A stretch of 44,129 nucleotides of DNA from Hydrogenophaga sp. (GCA_030653975.1 JAURYH010000027.1:1-44129), one strand, 5' to 3'; shown: positions 10,413 to 19,089, counted from the stretch's first letter. Translations and numbers: made by a program. The notes: a model not told the origin generated them from the sequence alone.

Positions 10413-12229
10413 GTCGAAGCCCTCGCGCCAGGTGCTTGTACTTCGTGCGGGAAATACTTCAACACACAACGCATCGGGTTGGGCGCGGCCTGGCCCAGGC
10501 CGCAGATCGACGCATCGGTCATCACCACGGCCAGGTCTTCCAGCGTGAGCGCATCCCAGTCGCCCGGCTGCGCCATCAAGGCCGCGGCTTTTTCGGTTCC
10601 GACGCGGCAGGGCGTGCACTGGCCGCAGCTCTCGTGCGCAAAAAAACGCATGGCGTTGAGCGCGGCGTCGCGTGCACTGTCGGCCTCGCTGAGCACCACC
10701 ACCGCGGCCGAACCGATGAAACAACCGTAGGGCTGCAGGGTGTCAAAGTCCAGCGGCTCGTCGGCCAGCGAAGCCGGCAGGATGCCGCCCGATGCGCCGC
10801 CGGGCAGGTAGGCGTAGAGCGTGTGGCCGTCGGCCATGCCACCACAGAACTCGTCGACCAGTTCACGCAGCGTGATGCCCGCTGGCGCGAGCTTGACGCC
10901 GGGTTTCTTCACCCGCCCGCTCACGCTGAACGAGCGCAGACCCGTGCGGCCGTTGCGCCCAAAACCGCTGAACCAGGCCGGGCCGCGCTGCACGATGTCA
11001 CGCACCCAGTACAGCGTTTCAAAGTTGTGTTCCAGCGTGGGCCGACCGAACAGGCCGACCTGCGCGATGTAGGGCGGGCGCAGACGCGGTTCGCCGCGCT
11101 TGCCCTCGATGCTCTCGATCATGGCGGACTCTTCACCGCAGATGTAGGCGCCGGCACCGCGTCGCAGCTCGATGTGGGGCAGCGGGCACGGCGGGTCGGC
11201 CATCAATTCGGCCAGCGCCTGTTGGAGGATGGCGCGCGCGCCGTGGTACTCGTCGCGCAGGTAGATATACACCGATTCGATGCCCACCACCTGGGCGGCC
11301 ACCAGCAGGCCTTCCAGAAAACGGTGCGGATCGCGCTCCAGGTAGCTGCGGTCCTTGAAGGTGCCAGGCTCGCCTTCGTCGATGTTCACGGCTGTCAGGC
11401 GCGGTGCGGGTTGCTCGCGCACGATGCGCCACTTGCGCCCGGCCGGGAACCCGGCGCCACCCAGACCGCGCAGGCCCGAGTCTTCCATCGCTTTCAGCAC
11501 CGCCTCGGCATCCTCTTCGCCGTTGACCACGGCCGCGGCGAGCGCATAGCCGCCTTGTGCGCGGTAGGTCGCGTAGCCTGCGTACGCGGGCGCCACATCT
11601 TCCGGACCGTGGGTGATGGCGCAGGGCGCTTGGGCCGCGGGGTCGAAAGTGCCGTCGTCGCGCGCAGCGGGGTGCGTCGTCACCCCAGACGCACAAGCAC
11701 GCTGCACAGAGTCCAGATCGGCCCGTTGCACCGGCGCCTGCCCCACAACCACCAAGGGCGCCTGCTCGCACCGACCCACGCAGGGCGCGGGGATCACGCG
11801 CACACCTGGGCCCAGGATCGCGGGCAACTTCGCCAGCAGCGCCTGCGCGCCAGCCATGGCACAGCTCAGGCCGTCGCACACGCGCACCGTGAGTGCGGCG
11901 GGCGTGTCGCCCTCGCGCAGCACCTCGAAGTGGTGGTAGAAGCTCGCGACCTCGAACACCTCGGCCATGGACAGGCGCATCTCGGCCGCCAGGGCCACGA
12001 GGTGGCGCTCCCACAGGCCGCGGTGCGCGTCGTTGAGCGCATGCAGATGTTCGATCAGCCGATCACGCCGGTGCGGACCGGTACCGATCAGCGCGCACAC
12101 CTCGGCGCGCGAAGCGTCATCGGGCTGGCGGCCCTTGAGCTGGCCGCGGCGCCGGAGCTGGGCACGCAAGGCGTCGGGTGTGGCCACTGGGACCGCGGTG
12201 GTTGTGGACAAAGGACTTGTGGCAATCAT
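10409..12229 (-). CDS. Formate dehydrogenase fused gamma-beta subunit (NuoE-NuoF type)
   Basis: This 606-residue diaphorase subunit passes electrons from the alpha subunit to NAD+. Two normally separate subunits are joined. An N-terminal NuoE/FdsG-like thioredoxin-fold domain (about 15-160) has the [2Fe-2S] cysteines of CDGLSC and CVGRC. A NuoF/FdsB-like domain (about 200-600) has the nucleotide/FMN-binding stretch GLGGAGFPAGRKW, RGAGAYICGEE, and the [4Fe-4S] ligands CGQCTPC with a later cysteine in SICGLG. The start is uncertain: the ATG at 12229 gives MIATSPLS, and an in-frame ATG at 12325 would add 32 unconserved residues. The gene is first in a two-gene operon with the alpha subunit (ATGA overlap) and is divergent from the regulator. 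No fdsC- or fdsD-like gene follows. Confidence 0.88.
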   Translation of the reverse strand: MIATSPLSTTTAVPVATPDALRAQLRRRGQLKGRQPDDASRAEVCALIGTGPHRRDRLIEHLHALNDAHRGLWERHLVALAAEMRLSMAEVFEVASFYHHFEVLREGDTPAALTVRVCDGLSCAMAGAQALLAKLPAILGPGVRVIPAPCVGRCEQAPLVVVGQAPVQRADLDSVQRACASGVTTHPAARDDGTFDPAAQAPCAITHGPEDVAPAYAGYATYRAQGGYALAAAVVNGEEDAEAVLKAMEDSGLRGLGGAGFPAGRKWRIVREQPAPRLTAVNIDEGEPGTFKDRSYLERDPHRFLEGLLVAAQVVGIESVYIYLRDEYHGARAILQQALAELMADPPCPLPHIELRRGAGAYICGEESAMIESIEGKRGEPRLRPPYIAQVGLFGRPTLEHNFETLYWVRDIVQRGPAWFSGFGRNGRTGLRSFSVSGRVKKPGVKLAPAGITLRELVDEFCGGMADGHTLYAYLPGGASGGILPASLADEPLDFDTLQPYGCFIGSAAVVVLSEADSARDAALNAMRFFAHESCGQCTPCRVGTEKAAALMAQPGDWDALTLEDLAVVMTDASICGLGQAAPNPMRCVLKYFPHEVQAPGARAST

Positions 12230-12354
12230 GGGCTGGTGGTGGTTCGCGTCTGGCGCTCGGGTCGCATGGACAATGGTCGCCTGCGCGGCGGCACTTGGCA
12301 ATATGAGCGGCGTCGCCACAGCCATATGAACCGCGCCGCATAAAGTCGCCCACG
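12230..12354. promoter_or_regulatory. Divergent control region of the formate dehydrogenase operon and its regulator
   Basis: These 125 bases separate the divergent start codons. They contain an imperfect inverted repeat, TATGAGCGGCG (12302-12312) against CGCCGCATA (12334-12342), centred on a CATATG palindrome near 12324. This is a plausible operator for the adjacent regulator. No clear -10/-35 pair is visible. If the longer start of the fused subunit (12325) is used, the control region shrinks to about 30 bases, which argues for the shorter start. Confidence 0.4.
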
Positions 12355-13425
12355 ATGAAAAAAATCACCATCAAACCGGTCTGGACCATCCAGGGCGCCG
12401 ACAACGTGGCCCTGTCGCCGCGGCTGATCGAGCTGCTGAGCACGGTGCACCAGGAAGGCAGCCTGCTCGCGGCCTGCCAGCGGCTGGGCCTGTCGTACCG
12501 GCACGGCTGGGACCTGGTGCGCGCGGGTGAGGCCCATTTCAACACCACGCTGCTGCACATGGAGCGCGGCAAGGGGTCCACCCTGTCGCCACTGGCCGAA
12601 AAACTGGTCTGGGCCGATCACCGCATCCTGGCGCGCCTGCAGCCCATCCTGGACTCCATCGCGTCCGAGCTGGCGACGGAAATTCACCGCGTGTCGCCCA
12701 GCGCCGGGCCAGCCTTCCGCATCCACGCCAGCTACGGTTTCTCCATCGAAAAGCTGATGGAGTCGCTGATGGCCGACGGCGTGCCGATCGAACGCCGCTA
12801 CGCCACCAGCACCGCCGCGGCCGCGGCCCTGCACGACGGCGACTGCGACGCCTGTGGCATCCACATCCCCATCGGTTCGCAGCAGCCGCGCGCGCTGGCG
12901 CATTACGCGCAGTGGCTCGACGGCGAAGACCTGCGGGTGATCGACATCGCCACGCGGCGCCAGGGCCTGATGGTCGCGCCGGGCAACCCGCGCAAGATCT
13001 ACGACCTGCAGGACCTGACCCGCGCCGACGTGAAGTTCATCAACCGGCCGGCGGACTCGGGCACGCGCTTCCTCCTCGAAGGCCTGTTGCGCGAAAAGGG
13101 TCTGGCCGACCAGCCCATCCAGGGCTTCGAGCAGAGCGAAGCCACCCACGCCTCGGTGGCCGCTTATGTGGCCAGCGGCCTGGCCGACGCCGGCTTCGGC
13201 CTGGAGCGCCCGGCGCGCTATTTCCAGCTCGACTTCATCCCCATGGTCAACGAGCGCTACGTGCTGGTCTGCCGCGCGGCCACCCTCGACCACCCCGCCA
13301 TGCAGACGGTGACACGCACGCTGGCCGACCCCGACTTCAAGCGCACGGTGGACGCCCTGCCCGGCTACAGCGCTGCCCACTCCGGGCGGGTCACCCCCTG
13401 GCGCGAAGCCTTCACCAGCGCCTGA
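12355..13425 (+). CDS. Transcriptional regulator, ModE-like HTH plus periplasmic-binding-type sensor domain
   Basis: The product has 356 residues. The N-terminal winged helix-turn-helix (about 15-90) contains LSPRLIELLSTVHQEGSLLAACQRLGLSYRHGWDLV, the layout seen in ModE and LysR-like molybdate-responsive regulators. Residues about 118-345 form a PBP-like substrate-sensing domain (family PF12727 type) with RIHASYGFSIEKLME, GIHIP and FINRPADSGTRFLLE. One-component regulators of this form often sit beside molybdoenzyme operons. Here it is divergent from the formate dehydrogenase genes, so control of that operon by formate, molybdate or a related ligand is the likely role (inference). It may correspond functionally to FdsR of other Burkholderiales. 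Confidence 0.8.
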   Translation: MKKITIKPVWTIQGADNVALSPRLIELLSTVHQEGSLLAACQRLGLSYRHGWDLVRAGEAHFNTTLLHMERGKGSTLSPLAEKLVWADHRILARLQPILDSIASELATEIHRVSPSAGPAFRIHASYGFSIEKLMESLMADGVPIERRYATSTAAAAALHDGDCDACGIHIPIGSQQPRALAHYAQWLDGEDLRVIDIATRRQGLMVAPGNPRKIYDLQDLTRADVKFINRPADSGTRFLLEGLLREKGLADQPIQGFEQSEATHASVAAYVASGLADAGFGLERPARYFQLDFIPMVNERYVLVCRAATLDHPAMQTVTRTLADPDFKRTVDALPGYSAAHSGRVTPWREAFTSA

Positions 13426-13459
13426 GCACGCTGGCGTCCACTCTGGTTACAGTGCAGCC

Positions 13460-14578
13460 ATGCCAGTCCCTGCCCCGCCCAACCCCTCGCGCTTCGCCAC
13501 CCTCATGGTGGCCACCGCCAACGTGCTCAACCTGGCACAACCCGGGCGGCATTTCTACGACGGCCAGGACCCCTACAGCCAGCACGAGTTCGACCGCAAG
13601 GTGAACTGGCTCGGCGAGCGCTTCAAGGTGCTCAACGCCGACGTGCTCGCGGTGCAGGAAGTGTGGGACGAAGTCGCGCTGCGCGCGGCCGTGGCGCGCA
13701 GCGGTCTGCAATACGGTTTCGTGGGCGTGCCCGGTGCGGAAAACGGCCCCGGGCAACACGGCGCGCAGGGCACGCCGCGCGTGGGCATCGTGACGCGGCT
13801 CAAGGTCGAGTCGGTCACCTCGCTGACCGACTTTCCGGCCGCTGCGGTGGTGGACGTGCCGGGCCTCGGGCCGCACACCCGCTTCGAACGCCCGCCGCTG
13901 TTCGCCACCCTGCGTTTGAAACACGGCCAGGCCGTGGGTGTGATCACGGCGCACCTGAAATCCAAGCGGCCCAAGTACCTGCAGGACGCCGCGGGCCACC
14001 CGCTGGAAGATCCGGACGATCCCGTGGTGCAGGCCGTGGGCTCGCTGCGCTCGCTGGTCATGCGTGCGGGCGAAGCGCTGGCGCTGCGCCTGAAGGTGGT
14101 GGAACTGCTGCACCGCACGCGCCTGCCACTGATCGTGATGGGTGACCTGAACGACGGGCCGCACAGCGTCACCACCCAGCTGATCGCCGCCACCTCGCAG
14201 GTGGCCTACGACAAGGGCGCACGCGACAACGCCCTCTTCAGCGCCTGGGATGTGATGGGCGAGGCCGCTCTGCGCCGCGACGTGGCCTTTTCCCACATCC
14301 ACCAGGGCTACCCCGAGGTGCTCGACCAGGTGCTGGTGAGCGAAGAGTTCGTGGCCACCAGCCGCGCATCGATCGGCGACGTGCGACGCGTCGAGGTGTT
14401 CAACGACCACCTGTTCGAAGGCCGCGACCGCAGCCGCAGCGACCACGGTTTTGTGCGCGCGCTGCTTCGGTTGCGGCTGCCGGAACCGGCGCCACAGGCG
14501 GAGGGAGACCCCATCGGTTCTGGTGTAATTGAGCGCTGGCCAGGTCCCGCCAACCCCCATGAAACTGCTGCTCGCTGA
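13460..14578 (+). CDS. Endonuclease/exonuclease/phosphatase family protein
   Basis: This 372-residue metal-dependent phosphoesterase-fold protein shows all the family landmarks: ATANVLNL (metal Asn, about 16-23), LAVQEVWDE (metal Glu, about 61-69), VMGDLNDGP (catalytic Asp/Asn, about 229-237), and RSRSDHGFV near the C terminus (Ser-Asp-His). The substrate cannot be told from sequence; the superfamily includes nucleases, phosphatases and sphingomyelinases. I see no signal peptide, so it is probably cytoplasmic. The last 20 bases overlap the start of the response-regulator gene in another frame, so the genes may be translationally coupled, though a functional link is not established. Confidence 0.85.
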   Translation: MPVPAPPNPSRFATLMVATANVLNLAQPGRHFYDGQDPYSQHEFDRKVNWLGERFKVLNADVLAVQEVWDEVALRAAVARSGLQYGFVGVPGAENGPGQHGAQGTPRVGIVTRLKVESVTSLTDFPAAAVVDVPGLGPHTRFERPPLFATLRLKHGQAVGVITAHLKSKRPKYLQDAAGHPLEDPDDPVVQAVGSLRSLVMRAGEALALRLKVVELLHRTRLPLIVMGDLNDGPHSVTTQLIAATSQVAYDKGARDNALFSAWDVMGEAALRRDVAFSHIHQGYPEVLDQVLVSEEFVATSRASIGDVRRVEVFNDHLFEGRDRSRSDHGFVRALLRLRLPEPAPQAEGDPIGSGVIERWPGPANPHETAAR

Positions 14579-15221
14579 AGACGATGCCATGCTGGGCGAC
14601 AGCATGGAAAAAGGCCTGAATCTGGCCGGGTTCAGCCTGGATCGGGTGCGCGACGGCCAGCATGTGCTGAACGCTCTGGAAAGCCACACCTACGATGTGA
14701 TCCTGCTCGACATCGGGCTGCCCAAGATCGACGGTCTGGAGCTGCTGCGGCGCATGCGCCAGCAGGGTGTCAGTACCCCGGTGATGTTCGTGACCGCCCG
14801 GGACGCCGTTCACGATCGTGTCGCCGGGTTGAACCTGGGTGCCGACGACTACCTGAGCAAACCCTTTGATCTCGATGAACTGACCGCCCGCATCCATGCG
14901 CTCGCCCGCCGGCAGACCGGTCAAAGCCAGCCGCAGCTGCAACTGGGCCGGTTGCAACTGAACCCGATCGAGCGACTGGCCTGGCTCGGCGACACCGCCC
15001 TGGCGCTGTCGCCGCGCGAGTTCGATCTGCTCGAAATACTGATGCGCCAACCCGGTGCCGTGCTGTCGCTGGATCTGCTCGAAAAGCAGCTCTACACCTG
15101 GGGCAATGAAGTCACCAGCAACGCCGTCGAGGTGCATCTGCACCACCTGCGCAAGAAGCTGGGCGAGCCCTGGATCGTCAACGTGCGGGGCGTGGGCTAC
15201 AAGCTGGTGCAACTCGCTTGA
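14559..15221 (+). CDS. OmpR/PhoB-family response regulator (QseB/PmrA subgroup)
   Basis: The product has 220 residues. The receiver domain (1-115) has the acidic pocket EDD (7-9), phosphoacceptor D51 in VILLDIGLPKIDG, the conserved Thr/Ser region FVTARD and K in LSKPF. A winged-helix DNA-binding domain (about 125-220) ends in SNAVEVHLHHLRKKLGEPWIVNVRGVGYKL. The ATG at 14559 gives the family start MKLLLAEDDAMLG; an upstream TTG would add ten unconserved residues. The stop codon overlaps the TTG start of the sensor kinase gene, so the pair is translationally coupled. Regulators of this subgroup bind direct repeats related to CTTAA-N6-CTTAA, and such a box lies at 17586-17602. Confidence 0.93.
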   Translation: MKLLLAEDDAMLGDSMEKGLNLAGFSLDRVRDGQHVLNALESHTYDVILLDIGLPKIDGLELLRRMRQQGVSTPVMFVTARDAVHDRVAGLNLGADDYLSKPFDLDELTARIHALARRQTGQSQPQLQLGRLQLNPIERLAWLGDTALALSPREFDLLEILMRQPGAVLSLDLLEKQLYTWGNEVTSNAVEVHLHHLRKKLGEPWIVNVRGVGYKLVQLA

Positions 15222-16588
15222 GATCCATCCGGTCACGCCTTCTGCTCTGGCAGATCTCGGCCCTGCTGCTGACGGCGGTGGTGGTCAGCGTTCTGATTTT
15301 TCGACTGGCCTGGGTGGGTTTCAACGATGTGCGGGACCAGGGACTCGAACAGATCGCCCAGACCGTGCTGCGACACGATCCCTCGCTGGATGCCAGCAGC
15401 TACCAGGCCCCTTCCCATACCCAGCAGGACCTGTCCATCCTGGAAAAAAGGTGGTTTGCCGACGACGACTACCTCGACCAGTTCGTCAGCCAGGTCTGGA
15501 ACAAGCAGGGCGGTTTGCTCTATTCGTCGTTGCCGGAGGTGGGGCCGCCCATGCAGGCGCCGGGGCACCACATCGTCGTCTGGCACGGTCAGAGCTGGCG
15601 CCTGTACACATTGCCACATGCGGAGCGGATGGTCCAGGTGGCGGTGACCACCCATATCCGGCGGCAGCACTTCTACGAGCTGATCACGTGGCTGCTGATT
15701 CCGCTCGGCATTCTGGTGCTGGTACTGGGCCTGCTGATCCATCAGGCGGTGCTGCGCTCGCTGCGCCCGCTCGAAAACATGCGCCGCGAATTGAGCCAAC
15801 GTGATGTGGCCGGCTTGCGACCGGTGTCCACCAGCGAAATGCCCAGGGAAATCGTTCCCCTGGCCGAAACCCTCAATCAACTGCTCACACGCCTCGACAC
15901 CCTGCTGGTCAACCAGCGGCGCTTTCTCGCCGATGCGGCGCACGAACTCAACACACCGCTGGCCGCCGTCAAGCTGCAGGCCCAGCTGGTGCGGCGCGCG
16001 CCCGAGACCGACCGGGTCACCGCGCTGGACGAACTGGATCGGGGCATTGCGCGCACCAGTCACCTGGTGTCCCAGTTGTTGCTGCTCGCACGGCTGGAAC
16101 CCGATGCCCGTCAACCCCAGCCTTCGCTGGTGCAACTGGATGAACTGGTGCGTGGGGCCGTGGTGTCGTTTGCGGCGCGTGCCACCGATCAGCGCATCGA
16201 CCTGGGCCTGATCTCAGCCGCCCCGGCTTGTGTGCGGGGCGATGCACAGGCTCTGCGCGCCCTGCTCGACAACCTGGTGGACAACGCCTTGCGCTACGCG
16301 GGGGAAGGTGCCCGCGTGGACCTCGCCTTGCGCGTGGTCGACAACCAGGCGGTGGTCGAGGTGATGGACAACGGCCCCGGCATCGCACCGACAGACCGTG
16401 AAAGGGTCCAGGAGCGCTTCGTCCGGCTGGATCAGGGACACTCCACCGGCAGCGGGCTCGGGCTGGCCATCGTGCGACACATCGCCGATTTGCACAGGGC
16501 TCAACTGGAACTGACAGAAGCGCCATCGGGAGGCTTGCTGGTGCGCATTCGCCTGGCACTGGCCACCTGTGCCGTCAAGCCCGACTGA
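15218..16588 (+). CDS. Sensor histidine kinase (QseC-like)
   Basis: The product is a 456-residue membrane kinase. It has a transmembrane helix at about 8-30, a periplasmic sensor domain of about 125 residues, a second helix at about 156-176 and a HAMP region (177-232). The dimerisation/phosphoacceptor box is AHELNTPLAAVK with H242; the usual Arg after HEL is Asn here, a known variant. The ATPase domain has N (DNLVDNALRYA), G1 (VMDNGPGIAP) and G2 (GSGLGLAIVRHI) boxes. Translation starts at a TTG (15218-15220) that overlaps the regulator's TGA, giving MRSIRSRLLLWQ, which fits the family N terminus. The ligand is unknown. The kinase ends 17 bases from the convergent 2OG oxygenase gene. Confidence 0.92.
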   Translation: MRSIRSRLLLWQISALLLTAVVVSVLIFRLAWVGFNDVRDQGLEQIAQTVLRHDPSLDASSYQAPSHTQQDLSILEKRWFADDDYLDQFVSQVWNKQGGLLYSSLPEVGPPMQAPGHHIVVWHGQSWRLYTLPHAERMVQVAVTTHIRRQHFYELITWLLIPLGILVLVLGLLIHQAVLRSLRPLENMRRELSQRDVAGLRPVSTSEMPREIVPLAETLNQLLTRLDTLLVNQRRFLADAAHELNTPLAAVKLQAQLVRRAPETDRVTALDELDRGIARTSHLVSQLLLLARLEPDARQPQPSLVQLDELVRGAVVSFAARATDQRIDLGLISAAPACVRGDAQALRALLDNLVDNALRYAGEGARVDLALRVVDNQAVVEVMDNGPGIAPTDRERVQERFVRLDQGHSTGSGLGLAIVRHIADLHRAQLELTEAPSGGLLVRIRLALATCAVKPD

Positions 16589-16605
16589 GCGACACGCGGC
16601 CGCAC

Positions 16606-17454
16606 TCAGCCGCGCTTCTGGATCGTTCCGCTGAAGTAGCGCTCACGCAGGCGCCTGGCCGCACGCCACAGAAAGGGAGGCGCAAAATCCTGTCCCATGC
16701 GCCAGAAAACACCTTTGAACGCTTCGGCGGGACGTGCCTTGAAGATGGTGGTGTGGATGCCATCGGCCTCACCCTTGGGCCGCCCATTCGTGTAGAAATA
16801 GAGCGCCAGCGATTTGCGCGTCATGTCTTCCGGGCAATTCAGGGGGTCGGGGTGGCCGTGGAAGGATTCGCTGGTGGTGGAAAAGATCGCCAGCCGGTTG
16901 AAAACCGGCAGGATTTTGTCTCCGCAGAATGACGTGTCTTTGTCCCACAGCTCCAGATGGCCGCCGTATTCCTCTTTCCAGTCCTTGTTCAAATACAGGA
17001 GGATGTTGACGCGCCGGTCCAGAAATGTGGCATCGTGGTGATTGAAGTCGGCATGGAGCTTGAGCAGACCACCCCGGCGGATCTGGTGCAGACCACCGCC
17101 ACGCAAGGCCGGATCGGGAATCAGGTTCTCGATACCCGTCACCTTTTCCAGAAACCGCAGGAATGGCAGCGAATGCAGCTGGTAGAACAGGTTGCGGGTC
17201 ACCGGTCCGAACTTCGCCTCGTCGGCACAGACCAGCTTGATCTCGGTCTGGCGGTTGTAGTTGTGCCAGTCGATATCGCCCGGCTGGGGAAATTCCTTCA
17301 GCACGGCGTCCGCAATGTCTTCGGGCAAAAAGTTGTCGAATGCGATGTGGGGAAATGGTGTCCCCTGCTTGTATTTGACCGCGCCTTCTGTCGCCAGGGC
17401 GGCATATTTCGGATCATCAAAGATAAACCGGTTGGTCAATCCTCTGGCGGGCAT
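16606..17454 (-). CDS. 2OG-Fe(II) oxygenase, prolyl-4-hydroxylase type
   Basis: This 282-residue dioxygenase uses 2-oxoglutarate, O2 and Fe(II). The double-stranded beta-helix core has the metal triad H134 and D136 (LKLHADFNHH) and H199 (FHGHPDPL), with R213 in MTRKSLALYFY positioned to bind 2-oxoglutarate. LLYLNKDWKEEYGGHLELW (about 152-170) is characteristic of the P4H-like group that modifies proteins or sugar-linked substrates. There is no signal peptide. A GAGGAG ribosome site precedes the ATG. The gene is convergent with the two-component system, and its upstream region contains a PmrA/QseB-style box, so control by that system is plausible (inference). The substrate is unknown. Confidence 0.85.
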   Translation of the reverse strand: MPARGLTNRFIFDDPKYAALATEGAVKYKQGTPFPHIAFDNFLPEDIADAVLKEFPQPGDIDWHNYNRQTEIKLVCADEAKFGPVTRNLFYQLHSLPFLRFLEKVTGIENLIPDPALRGGGLHQIRRGGLLKLHADFNHHDATFLDRRVNILLYLNKDWKEEYGGHLELWDKDTSFCGDKILPVFNRLAIFSTTSESFHGHPDPLNCPEDMTRKSLALYFYTNGRPKGEADGIHTTIFKARPAEAFKGVFWRMGQDFAPPFLWRAARRLRERYFSGTIQKRG

Positions 17455-17696
17455 TGCGTGCTCCTCGACACCTGTTCGTTAAAAGTCGTGCCGCGAACCA
17501 TCACAAGACCTGCATCCATCACGCTTCCACGTGCATTGAACACATGCGCCCATCGCAGCCAACCCGAAAATGTAGAGAAGCAAGACTTAAGAATCACTTA
17601 AGACGCCGCGCGATCCGCGCCCGCGACCGGTCCTGGTGCCTTTGCATCCATGACCCCAAAAAGGCCCGCAAACCGCCGTTCGGTGAGGCGGTCGCT
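17455..17696. other. Gap between 2OG oxygenase and BNR-repeat gene
   Basis: Apart from the CTTAAG box and -10 described separately, I see no gene in these 242 bases. They hold the leader of the oxygenase gene and the 3' flank of the BNR-repeat gene. No clear terminator for the latter is visible. Confidence 0.4.
17569..17602 (-). promoter_or_regulatory. PmrA/QseB-type direct-repeat box and -10 upstream of the 2OG oxygenase gene
   Basis: CTTAAG-AATCA-CTTAAG at 17586-17602 is a direct repeat with a 5-base spacer, matching the known PmrA box layout (HTTAAK-N5-HTTAAK). On the minus strand a TACATT hexamer (17574-17569) lies 11 bases downstream, a workable -10. The oxygenase start codon is about 115 bases further on. 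Confidence 0.6.
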
Positions 17697-18791
17697 TCAA
17701 GCGAACCGCAGCATCGCCACAGGCGGCAAGTCGATGGAGACCCTGTGCCAATGCTCGCCGGCATCGGCGCTCACCCACAAACCACCCGTGGTCGAGGCCA
17801 TCGCCAGGGTCTGGCCGTCGGCGCCCACGTCCAGGCCGTGGCGGTAGACCAGGTGGTAGGCGTGGGCCGGCGGCAGGCCATGGGAGAACACCCGGAAGCT
17901 GGCGCCACCGTCGTCCGTGCGCGTGACCACCATTCGCCCGTCCACCGGGATGCGGCAGACATCGGCCTGCGCCGGCACGAACCAGGCACGTTGCGGGTTG
18001 TCCGGGTCGCAGGCCACGGCAAAACCGAAGCCTGAGGGCGCCGGTGCGGCGATACCGTTCCACTTCTGGCCACCGTCGTCCGAGCGGTAAATGCCGCAGT
18101 GGTGCTGCACCCACAGCACATCCGGGTTGGCCGCGCACTGCACCATGCAGTGCGGGTCCTGCGCGTTGCCGTCTTCGGCGTTGTCGGCCGGCAGGTAGTC
18201 GGCCTTCATGCCGCTGGCGGTGAGGGTCCAGCGCTCGCCGCCATCGATCGTCTGCCAGACACCGCCGCAGGACACGGCCAGCGTCACATGGCGCGCATCG
18301 CGCGGGTCGACCAGGATGGAGTGGATGCCCGCGTGGTCGTAACCACCACCCATCCAGTCACGGCGCCCCGGTTGTTCCCACAGCGGCGTGTTCAGTGTCC
18401 AGCTGGCGCCACCATCGCTGCTGCGGAACAGGCCCGCCGGGATGCAGCCGGCCCACAGGGTGCCGGGCTGGTCGGGCCCGCCCGCCGCGAGCGACCAGAC
18501 CAGGTCCACGCTCCAGGGTGTGGTGTCGTCGGCCCAGGGGCCTTCGGTGGGCTTGGGCGGAAAGGCGGGTGCGGCAACTTCCTGCCAGGTCTGGCCTTGG
18601 TCGGCGCTGCGGTGCAGCTTGACGCCGAAGTGCCCCAGTCGCAGCGCGGCGGTCCAGGCGCCATCGCGCGCATCGGCCAGCACGGCGGTGACCGGTTCAC
18701 CGCGAAAGTGGTGTGCGGCGATGGTCCAGTCCGTGCCCGCACCGTGCAGCACGAACAGGCCCTTGCGGGTGGCGATCAACAGCGTCTGCAT
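17697..18791 (-). CDS. BNR/sialidase-type beta-propeller repeat protein
   Basis: The product has 364 residues with repeated Asp-box/BNR motifs: SADQGQTW, SSDGGASW, TIDGGERW, SDDGGQKW, TDDGGASF and SADAGEHW. This spacing predicts a six- or seven-bladed beta-propeller, as in the VPS10/sialidase-like (YCF48/photosystem-assembly) superfamily. Sialidase catalytic residues are not apparent, so glycosidase activity should not be assumed. There is no signal peptide; the N terminus MQTLLIATRKGLFVL is already the first blade. I chose the ATG at 18791, since an upstream extension (to 18827) is unconserved-looking. It lies 28 bases downstream of the MoaD-like gene on the same strand, so the two form an operon-like pair. 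Confidence 0.82.
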   Translation of the reverse strand: MQTLLIATRKGLFVLHGAGTDWTIAAHHFRGEPVTAVLADARDGAWTAALRLGHFGVKLHRSADQGQTWQEVAAPAFPPKPTEGPWADDTTPWSVDLVWSLAAGGPDQPGTLWAGCIPAGLFRSSDGGASWTLNTPLWEQPGRRDWMGGGYDHAGIHSILVDPRDARHVTLAVSCGGVWQTIDGGERWTLTASGMKADYLPADNAEDGNAQDPHCMVQCAANPDVLWVQHHCGIYRSDDGGQKWNGIAAPAPSGFGFAVACDPDNPQRAWFVPAQADVCRIPVDGRMVVTRTDDGGASFRVFSHGLPPAHAYHLVYRHGLDVGADGQTLAMASTTGGLWVSADAGEHWHRVSIDLPPVAMLRFA

Positions 18792-18819
18792 CTCGATCTC
18801 CAGTTGGGGATGGAGGGGT

Positions 18820-19089
18820 TCAACCACCGCTCAGGGCCTGCACGACCAGCACCCGGTCGCCGGCGGCCAGCGCCTGGTTCAACACGGTGCGGTCCTGCAC
18901 CATCTGGCGGTTGACGAACACCGCCACGTGTTTGCGCACTGCGCGCTGGTCGTCGAACACGTAGTGCGCCAGATCGGGTGCCGCCAGCAGCGCACCCTCC
19001 AGCACCTCGCGCAGCGCGCCGGGTGCAACGAGCTGGGGCGCGCAGTCCACATGGCGGCGCAGGCTGGGGGCGAATTCGACCGTGACCAT
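18820..19089 (-). CDS. MoaD/ThiS-like small protein with C-terminal Gly-Gly
   Basis: The 89-residue product starts MVTVEFAPSLRRHVDC and ends VVQALSGG. The length, beta-grasp pattern (VAVFVNRQMV, LAAGDRVLVVQ) and terminal di-glycine match the MoaD/ThiS ubiquitin-like sulfur carriers, which are activated by adenylation at the last glycine. No moaE, thiG, thiF or moeB homologue lies nearby, so the partner is unknown. It sits immediately upstream of the BNR-repeat gene and about 100 bases downstream of the cupin gene, all on one strand. An in-frame GTG at 19143 could extend it by 18 residues. Fold assignment is fairly sure; the role is not. Confidence 0.75.
   Translation of the reverse strand: MVTVEFAPSLRRHVDCAPQLVAPGALREVLEGALLAAPDLAHYVFDDQRAVRKHVAVFVNRQMVQDRTVLNQALAAGDRVLVVQALSGG

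Noticed and set aside
17697..18791. Calling the BNR-repeat protein a sialidase
   Set aside because: Asp-box repeats are present, but the arginine triad and other catalytic residues of sialidases are not apparent and there is no signal peptide.
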